Source: Zygnema cylindricum (lineage: Eukaryota; Streptophyta; Zygnematophyceae; Zygnematales; Zygnemataceae). Taken from it: 64,000 bases of DNA. The stretch is taken from NCBI GenBank assembly GCA_037447655.1, contig JBBHKE010001874.1:296099-360098 (forward strand), written 5' to 3'. The translations under genes were made by a program, and so were the position numbers. Shown in pieces: positions 56,481 to 64,000 of this stretch (the first letter of the stretch is position 1; each line of letters opens with the position of its first letter). A model generated the notes under the pieces. That model was given only the letters and a program-made list of their open reading frames with translations. It searched no databases and had not been told where the DNA came from.

Positions 56481-57828
56481 CGAAAGAGAGAGGAAGATAA
56501 CGGATTAGTAGGGGGTATATGGGCTCAACAAATAAAACGAGAAAAATGACGGACAGAGAGAGACGGAACAGTGAGAAGAAGGGAATGAGAGAGAAGATTA
56601 GAGAAAGGGTATGGGACAAAATGAGTGAGAGAGAGAGAGGGGAGAAGAGAGTGAGGGAGAAAGGTAAGCAAATGAAATGGGAAAGAATGTGAGAGATAGA
56701 CAATGCGAAAAGGAAGAGGTAAAGGGATAAAAAGAGATAGAGAATGAAAAAGGAGGAAGAATAATAAGGTAGAGGGAGCGAAAGATATGAAAAAACATGG
56801 TGAAATGCGCACTTACCCAAAAACCCTTCATAAACCCTATAATTTATAGCGACGGTAATGGCGCGATTCCTCTTGTTGTTTCGGCATATTGTTGTGTACC
56901 CTAATACTGCTGTAAACCCTAAAAAGAGGTATGGAGTCGATGGATGTCGCGAGACTCAGCGAGGCGGCGGGGAGACGATCCGTATCTTGCCGAAAAAATG
57001 GCGGCGTCATGTGAAAATGGCTCTGCGAGATTCTGAATTCACCCACCAGAGGACGAAGATGTGGTTGGGATTAGTCAGAACACAAAATCTATTTTTTGTG
57101 TTCTCTCCGCATTTGCCGTTGGTTTGATATCAATTGCCGTTTTCTAGGCGCCGCTTTTCTTCAATCCTAAATTTTGTAACTTTACTCTAATATTTTTACA
57201 ATGTGACAGTAATTTGTTGTCGTTTTGTGAAACATTACCCATTTTAGGGTCAAACTTAACTCTAATAAGCGTCTCTTTGGTTTAAAGGTCTGGTATTACC
57301 GTTATGTTTCTTTTTGACCCTGTAATAGTGTAAATATATACACTATTATTTTTGCAATATCTCAAATAGAGTTAATACGGCAACGTATTAGACTTAACTC
57401 TAACGCGACGATGAACATGTGTAAGTACGCAACATTACGCTTACGTAACATGGACAGTTTTTACCATGTGCACATGTTATCCGTTCACACTATAACACAC
57501 AAAAACGAACGTCTGAATGTATGCGAACGTTTATTATGCAAACTCCAATAAACAATTTTTGTAAGCGCAACTATGTATGCGACCGACATAAGATAACCAC
57601 AAATTCCGTACGGATTTCGGTTAGGAAGTACACTGTTGTACTATCAAGATGCTTCCGTACACCACACTATTCATGCATTCAGTACGGTCATACCATTGAC
57701 GCTAATTTACAAGTACCGCATTTAATGTCAAAGATAAATTAGATTCAATCACTGTATTTCGTGTATCAATGTCAAAATTTCGGGGTGCCGATATAGCGTA
57801 CAGTACGCAAATAACGATTCACGGTGTA

Positions 57829-58373
57829 CACACTAGGACTTGCTAGCATATTTTTCACCTTGATTAGCGTAGGCTTTCTTTGTGCAATATCTTTGTCGTT
57901 TTGCAGTTAGGTGTGACCGACTGCATGCTGTAAGCTGTGTACGGGAAAACTTGCCCGGCACTGTCGGTTGGTCCTCACATCCTTCGCGCATTCGCGCGTG
58001 GTAGCGTTCACATATGTAACAGCGACGAAATTATACCATGTTCGCACATTGTGTGACCAGAAATGACCTTTGAAGTGTGAACTCCAAAAAGCGGCGACGT
58101 CGATAGAAAACTGCCCCGCTCACAACTGCAAAAAGAAGACTTTCTCGTGACGTCCGTACGAATCCCAGCACAGGTGGAATCTTACAGAAATCAAATGCCG
58201 TTACGATGCTTGTCGGAACCCTAGAATTTAGCCGGCTTGTGTGAACGTTTTCCTCCCACCTCGCGTATGTTTGATTGTTTTCCCGCAGCAGTGGAAAATT
58301 TCCCGTTAGAATATGACGCGTGGACAGCATTTCAAAAGCAAAAGTCGATGCGGAACCGTGGAAGACTGGAATA
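57829..58373. other. Non-genic flank
   Basis: No gene or element end recognised between the pogo-like element and the next MITE. The minus-strand frame (58031-58522) crosses element boundaries and is not supported. Confidence 0.5.
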
Positions 58374-59158
58374 TAGTGTTGTGTATCGGTAAAAAACTTA
58401 TCGCGATAACACCGATACCGATAGTTATCGGTTATCGAACGGTCAGAGGTCCCAATATATCGGTCTGGGACCAACAAATTCCATATCGGCGATAACTTTT
58501 TTAAAATATAGTATGCATACAATAGTACTATATAACATACTGTATTATATAATTCTCATTATATAGCGTGGAATGCCACGTATAAGAATTTGTTCCGCGT
58601 ATCTATTTAACTGAAAATCTTTACGGACAGCGCTGCACATAAACGTCGACAAATATAAATTAATACTTTATTGTTATAAAACTATACTATCGAAACGAAA
58701 AAAATAAAATACATTGTAAAATTTCTGAATCATTTTCCAAAAAAAGACGAACAGACTGAAAGAAGCAGACGAACACACCTGTCATCAGACTGCCGCCATT
58801 TCCAGACGCCATATTTTGAAAATTATGGCAGCAGGAATTTTGAAAACCCCCTTAAATTAGGAATAATGATGGAAAATTCGCGATTTTTTACCGGAATCGG
58901 GAGCAAGGGGGTCCGCTGCGCGTCCGAGGAATACGACATACAGTTGCGTGTACAGGCCGTACATTTATCTGTACGGTCCGTATAGATATCGCCGATATTT
59001 ATCGTTATCGGCATTATCGCCAATAAGTATCCGATATTATTGGCTACTTATCGGCGATAAGACCGATGTCGATATATCGTACCAATATATCGATTATCGG
59101 GAACCCGAAAAAAGGTCCATATCGGTTATCGGTAAATCCTTACTGATACACAACACTA
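58374..59158. mobile_element. 785-bp hAT-like MITE with TATCGG-rich ends
   Basis: Perfect 14-base inverted ends, TAGTGTTGTGTATC (58374-58387 and 59145-59158 complemented). Within about 130 bases of the left end and 190 of the right lie dense TATCGG/CCGATA and TTATCG words in both orientations, typical of subterminal transposase-binding motifs in hAT elements. No transposase frame. A matching 8-bp duplication was not found. Confidence 0.7.
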
Positions 59159-59337
59159 GCTATTAGTGTAAAAAAAAATCGCCACATAAAACATCTTTTC
59201 TCTAGACACACTATATCCGATTTTTAGATGGAGGCCGCCAACCAGAAGGTGAGAATCTTGCCTTTCAATCGCAAGCATCATACCTATAATCTGACAAGTG
59301 TGAACGGAGAAAATATGTTTTAAGTGGCAAAAAAAAA

Positions 59338-59361
59338 TACTAATAATGATACACGGTGTAG
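59338..59361 (-). other. Orphan pogo-type inverted repeat end
   Basis: ACTAATAATGATACACGGTG followed by TA is, complemented, CACCGTGTATCATTATTAGT, close to the 50922 end. No matching left partner was identified nearby. Confidence 0.5.
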
Positions 59362-59399
59362 CTCCATTGGTGGAATATCTAAAAGATCCCACCTATCAT

Positions 59400-61260
59400 C
59401 TGAGGCCGCACTTTGTCGAAGGAGAATCGCGACTTATGCTCGCTGAAGGACAACCAATATACTTTAATGGTGAAAAGCAGCTAGAAGGCGCGGTGTTGGA
59501 CCCTTTGAACCTCTAAATACAAAGGTTTTCACGGCCAACGGCAAAGGAATTTGGTGAAGATTTGTCCAAAATATCTAAAAATCGTCATTTCAAATAAGAC
59601 AAATTAATATGTTGAGTCTGCCTCACCAAAAGAAACATGTTTTTTGGTTAGCTCTATGAGGACCAGATCACCAAGGGCCCTCCGACCACCATGGATGAAA
59701 ACCGAGACAAACCCAAGGCTCCAGATACCTTTATGTTTGGGGCAAAGAGGGATTATAAGGAAAGTCGTCGGTTTCATGGTGCATCCTACGTCCACACCAC
59801 CAACTTAACTTGAACCTCCTACCAATCATATGCAAGATTACGTTCGCCGCCATATTTACATTAGAGTAAATTGACTCCTTGGTATTTTCAAAAGACTAGT
59901 TGCAAGCAAAAGGCTGGTTCCTTGTAAGGGGTGGGTGGTGGAAACCCACATGCATGCGAAAGGCAAGCGTGACTAGTTTAAGCACCAACAAAGTGATGAA
60001 AAAATTGTTGTGGCTTGCGGCCCCTCACCAACCGTCGGTTCCGAACACGAACATAAGTAAGTACACGATTGTCGCAAAAGGTAACGCCTCCATGAGATTC
60101 CCAAATTTAACGGCTTCTAAGTGATACGATATTCAATGTTACAACCTACATCTGGGAATCGTTAACGACAACGAGAGATGAAAAACGACAACGAGAGATG
60201 AAAAAGGTAAGACCTGATCTGGGCGTGAAGCGTTGGTAATGCACAACTTAGGCTAGAACAGAGACATCATCAACAATGAAACAAAAGATAAGGTTATGCT
60301 TCACGAAAACCCAACTACCCAAGTAAGCCACTCGGCACTTCTGGCCACGGGAATCAAACCTAAACCGCCAATAAAATTTGAGACTAGCTTGTTGACGGGC
60401 GAACTGTCCCTCTATACATTCAAAAATATTGAGCCCAACTAGGCGGTGAAGCATGCTCAAAAGACAGTCATCGAGGTCTTGAAACGGAAATGATTTGTTT
60501 GGAACAACGTGTCAAGATTGTAACCGCCGCGTGAAAGTTGGAAAGCTTACGAAGATCCTCACAATGCGAGAAGTCTTCAAAAAACGTATCTCCAACTACT
60601 TACTGGGGCTTATATGGGGCAACCTAAAGCTTATTACCCTCTTATGAAGAAGTTTCGCGAAAAGCTATAATGTGGGGGAGACCAAACAACAAACCTTGTG
60701 GGCACCAAGCCAAATGCTTATATGGTTTAACATATAAACCAACTTTACAAATTACTCTATGGAATGAAAGGGTGAGCTAGCAAGGTGCTCAATCTAAGAA
60801 AGGACGACCAAGTAAAATCCACCAATCTGACGAAAGGGCAAGCATGCTCTTAATTGCACGAATGGGTGGGTTATTAGGGTGCCCAGTTGAATCTAGGAGA
60901 TGACAATCAAGGTTATCAACTGGACAAAGGTTTTGCAAAGGGGTTTTTAATGCCTTGACTATCCCTTTACATTAACATTTTTTTTGTCATGGATGTGGTT
61001 TTAAGGTTGTTCAATCCCAATTGTATGGTAGCAACCTCAATTGGGTTGGGGTACCAACTTTGATGATGCGACATCTTCTCTCGAATCGTGAACACTATAA
61101 GGATTTGCTCGGAATAGAAAACTACAAGAAATTGCAACTAAGATTGAAATATCACTTGCAAAAATTGTTAAATGGTTTTCAACCCCAAAACTACCGATCC
61201 TTTTCGCTATTTAATTGGAGAGGGTTGTTATGATTAGCTCCTAAACGCAACCGGAAGCAA
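59400..61260. other. Unassigned tract, possibly decayed coding DNA
   Basis: Composition differs from the flanking AT-rich DNA. Short stretches read like protein for 30-50 codons before stops, for example around 60290-60440 in the plus frame. No domain is recognised. It may be a heavily mutated retroelement or gene copy. Confidence 0.35.
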
Positions 61261-63308
61261 TGCTTATGTTATTTACTCAAAATTCGAAGATCAACATCTT
61301 GGTTGTTGGTGTATGTGCCACCCTAGGAGTGATGTGAATGCAAAACGAAGCGCTAGGACATAATGAAATCGATTACACGGATATAAGACAAAACCAGAAC
61401 AGGACTACATACCCTTGACAAGCAGTCCGTTTACAATGTTCCATAGGATTTTAACTAGAACAAACAGGCTACAGATTCTTTTAGAAACAATATGTATAGA
61501 GTAGAAACAAAATATACAAATAAGAAGTGGCTCGGTCACAAATATACAAACAAGAATTCTCAAAATCAAGAAAATCGAAGGCATAAAGGTGACAGCTGTC
61601 ACCTGTCACTCAAACTGGCAGTGAGAGGAGAAAAGGACAGACAGGTAGAGTAAAGTGGGTGTGTCTTAGAAAAAAGGAATACTCATTTTAACACGGTCCA
61701 CATCGTATGTGACGATACTCAAGTGATTGAAAGCTCTCAACGAACACACTCGAGATTACAAAGTTATCAGGGAAGAAAGGAAAAATAAGAAAAAGAAAAT
61801 GGAGAAAATGAAGAAAAAGGAGAAGAAGAAAAAGAAGTCGTCGGAAAAAATGGGCACATAATATAAGAGCATCTATATCACCATCTTTATCGCCATAAGC
61901 TCGAGGACAATGTAATACGTAGTTGAGATGTTCAGTTCCCAGACAGAAAAAGACAAAAATGTACCGGATTCAGAGTTAAATACACAAATGTAAAAGTAGA
62001 TCGGCAAATGTATGGCTAAGATAGAATCGGATACTTAGGCCAAAAACAACGTCAAACCCTAAATTTTTTGATTTCCTAAAAACCCTAAAATAGTGTTTCA
62101 CGGTCGACAACATGGAGTACACACAAAAAAAAAATGTAAACAATATGTTTCTCCACATCATAATTCTTTATATTCAAGAACTATAAGAAAACAGATTGAA
62201 GAAAAAACATCCTACATTTCCTCTAATCAACCATTTTTTTACAGCGACAAACAGGTTCTCACAGACCATTAAAAAATTAAAACAAAAATTAAAACAAATT
62301 TTTTTAGCGAACTGACGCGGCGTAGGATGACATTCCACGGGAAAAAAAACCCGGAAAAAAAAAACGCGGACGTAAGTCCTATTGTAAGTTGTGTTATGGG
62401 CTTTTCATGTGATCTTCTTAATTGCTACTTTGATCAGCGACCGTCCGATCGTTCAAATCTGACAGTTTGAATATTAAATACCTCAAAATTCACGGAAAAA
62501 TAAAAATTTGTCCGAATGTTTTTCAAAATTTAGACATGACGATCAATACTCTATCGATAGATATGCAACTCAACCCTGTTACTATTATTTTTCATTTTGC
62601 GACCAATACAATATGGGTCTTAAGGCCATATTGTATGTTTTGCGTACAATATGCATACTGTATGGGCGTACTTTCACCTACTTTTGAACTATGGTTTGTC
62701 TTACCTTCACCTTCTTCATGATTTGCAGCGATTATTCTCTTTTGAGTTAGGGAAGAGGGGAGAGCTTCGATCACACAGTGAGATAGTACGGAATCACAAA
62801 TCTTACTTTCAGATTGCACGGTTGAAAATCTTCGGCGATTGTCAAAATACTAGCTTTAGCCTACGTGGTACATATTAGAAAAGGGCACGTGTTCGAGATT
62901 TAGTTGGCACGACCTGATGGGTACTAGAAACAGTTGCAAGCATATATGTTTCATTCGTTAAAAATTCGAAAATTTTACGATTATGCGTTATTTTTTGGGT
63001 TTTTTTAACTTTTCGTAAATTTTGAATAGTTTTCATGTACGGACAGATTGTACTAAATGTATTTGTACGGGCGTACGGAAATGATAGGTGTAAATTGTAC
63101 GGATAGGCGGAATGTACGATTTTTTTTTAAAAATATACGTTACTTCATTTCCACGGTCTAATTTGAATTGGATTTCGACTTCTGGACCTTTCGTCCTTAC
63201 TAAGAACTCAAGAAGACACGAAACCAACATTGTGGCCGCCATTGAAGCCCCACTGTAGCCGCCATTGAAATCATATTTTAGCCTTCGCGAACCTTCGTAA
63301 ACGCTGCC
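61261..63308. other. Non-genic stretch
   Basis: No gene supported. It contains a purine-rich run (61780-61850) and a perfect 9-bp hairpin ACAATATGG/CCATATTGT (62606-62614 with 62624-62632). Other open frames are short and lack coding character. Confidence 0.5.
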
Positions 63309-64000
63309 ATGCCAAGGATTCGAGGAGCAGAGTGAGAGCCTGTTGTAGCTCCAACGGGTGGTATACTTGAGGATAATAAATTATGCATTTGTGTGTACTG
63401 CAAATTAGAGTATAATGCACATGCCACCAGGATTAGGAACCACCCTTTAGGAAACGTGAAGAATGCAGGAATCAGGCCATGCAGATCATGTCCGGATTAT
63501 GTGAAGCTAGAGTGAAGTGCAATGGAAATTGACAAGGCTTCTCACGACTCTCAAAAGCGTACAATATCCGTTTTGAATCGACTCACTAGAAGTGTTGTCG
63601 CGTCTAACCATCTTGTCGAGTCTAGCCAGAGCAAAAAGGTGAAAGGGGTGCAGACGAAAATTCGAGATGCTTTCAATAAGCATAACCATAGCAAGTAGAC
63701 GAAGCATGGGCCAAGGCATTCTTTGCCAATGGCTTACCATTCACTCTATTAACAAACCTCTATTTTAAGGTTGCGGTAAAATTGACTGCGGAGATAGGGG
63801 AGTGTCATAAGCTGCCCCACCGAGATGCCATGAGAACTCGTCTGTTGGTTGTGACTAAGGCGACGATAACTAACAATTTGCAGAGTTACATCGAGGCTAT
63901 GAAAGTCACTGGTGCCACTGTCACATCGGATGGTTGGAGAGCAGTTAACCAAACGCATCTCCTCAACATTTTAGCTGTCACCCCAAAGGGGGACATGTTT
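63309..64000 (+). pseudogene. hAT transposase, N-terminal part, broken
   Basis: From ATG 63309 one frame carries a BED-type zinc finger (CVYC near 63390-63401, RIRNH, then RPC near 63470) typical of plant hAT transposases, with TGA stops at 63333 and 63513. Near 63692 the protein moves to the next frame, open to the window end: VDEAWAKAFFANGLPF, then a DUF659-like block with VTSDGW near 63925 and TPKGDMF at the edge. BED binds DNA; DUF659 is the start of the transposase core. The gene continues beyond 64000. Confidence 0.82.

Larger units (their letters stand above)
50922..57826 (+). mobile_element. 6.9-kb pogo-like DNA transposon
   Basis: Inverted ends of 23 bases agree at 22 positions: 50922-50944 begins CACCGTGAATCGTTATTAGC, and 57804-57826 is its complement apart from one base. 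TA on both sides (50920-50921 and 57827-57828) is the Tc1/mariner/pogo duplication. Inside lie a DDE-type transposase end, a candidate N-terminal exon, an acidic region and subterminal repeats. It is the longest intact pair of ends in the window, though the transposase is damaged. Confidence 0.85.

Noticed and set aside
56480-56820. Hydrophobic Leu/Ser/Phe minus-strand frames resembling membrane segments
   Set aside because: They follow a GA-rich plus-strand tract in several frames at once, which marks low complexity.
58031-58522. Minus-strand frame of 163 codons
   Set aside because: It crosses the left edge of the hAT-like MITE and has no recognisable domain.

Overview
The window looks like transposon-packed, gene-poor DNA of a land plant. 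It holds chromovirus-like Ty3/Gypsy and several Ty1/Copia LTR retrotransposons, hAT-like and pogo-like DNA transposons and MITEs. One copia family has primer-binding sites that match, as I recall it, the anticodon arm of plant initiator tRNA-Met. I found no ordinary host gene, rRNA, true tRNA gene or CRISPR array. The species cannot be named from this sequence. I did no database search; family names rest on motifs I can read, and lengths and matches were counted by eye.

Layout, left to right. 1-6161: right part of a young Ty3/Gypsy element with intact gag and pol joined by a likely -1 frameshift site, then its 3' LTR. 6162-8358: non-genic, with a MITE at 7753-7940. 8359-12849: complete gag-only copia element (family A1) with a perfect 5-bp target duplication. 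12899-19856: decayed copia element of a second family (B), split by a 1.6-kb insertion carrying a PHD-finger fragment (16808-18438). 20344-34866: an old family-A copia on the minus strand, split by a younger composite (22138-30263) in which two family-A copies share one LTR; one copy is almost intact. 35255-35452: second MITE. 36086-40808: a second, broken Gypsy copy whose 5' LTR carries a 791-bp hAT-like element with an 8-bp duplication and whose gag carries a solo family-A LTR. 40811-43274: family-A fragments and another LTR. 45400-50681: decayed minus-strand family-B copia. 50922-57826: a 6.9-kb pogo-like DNA transposon with 23-bp inverted repeats and TA duplications. 58374-59158: a hAT-like MITE rich in TATCGG. 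59400-63300: mostly unassigned. 63309-64000: start of a broken hAT transposase gene running off the window.

The elements form a nested record. Old copia and Gypsy copies were hit by newer copia, hAT and pogo elements, and the order can be read from target duplications. Family-A LTRs share a distinctive architecture. The Gag start codon lies inside the LTR. The primer-binding site is part of the gag reading frame and matches the anticodon arm of initiator tRNA-Met, as for the half-tRNA primer of Drosophila copia. An antisense tRNA-like block sits in every LTR copy examined. The promoter part is crowded with GTAC cores and, in the best copy, an inverted G-box pair. The gag-only A1 element would depend on an autonomous family-A element such as the 22138-28579 copy.
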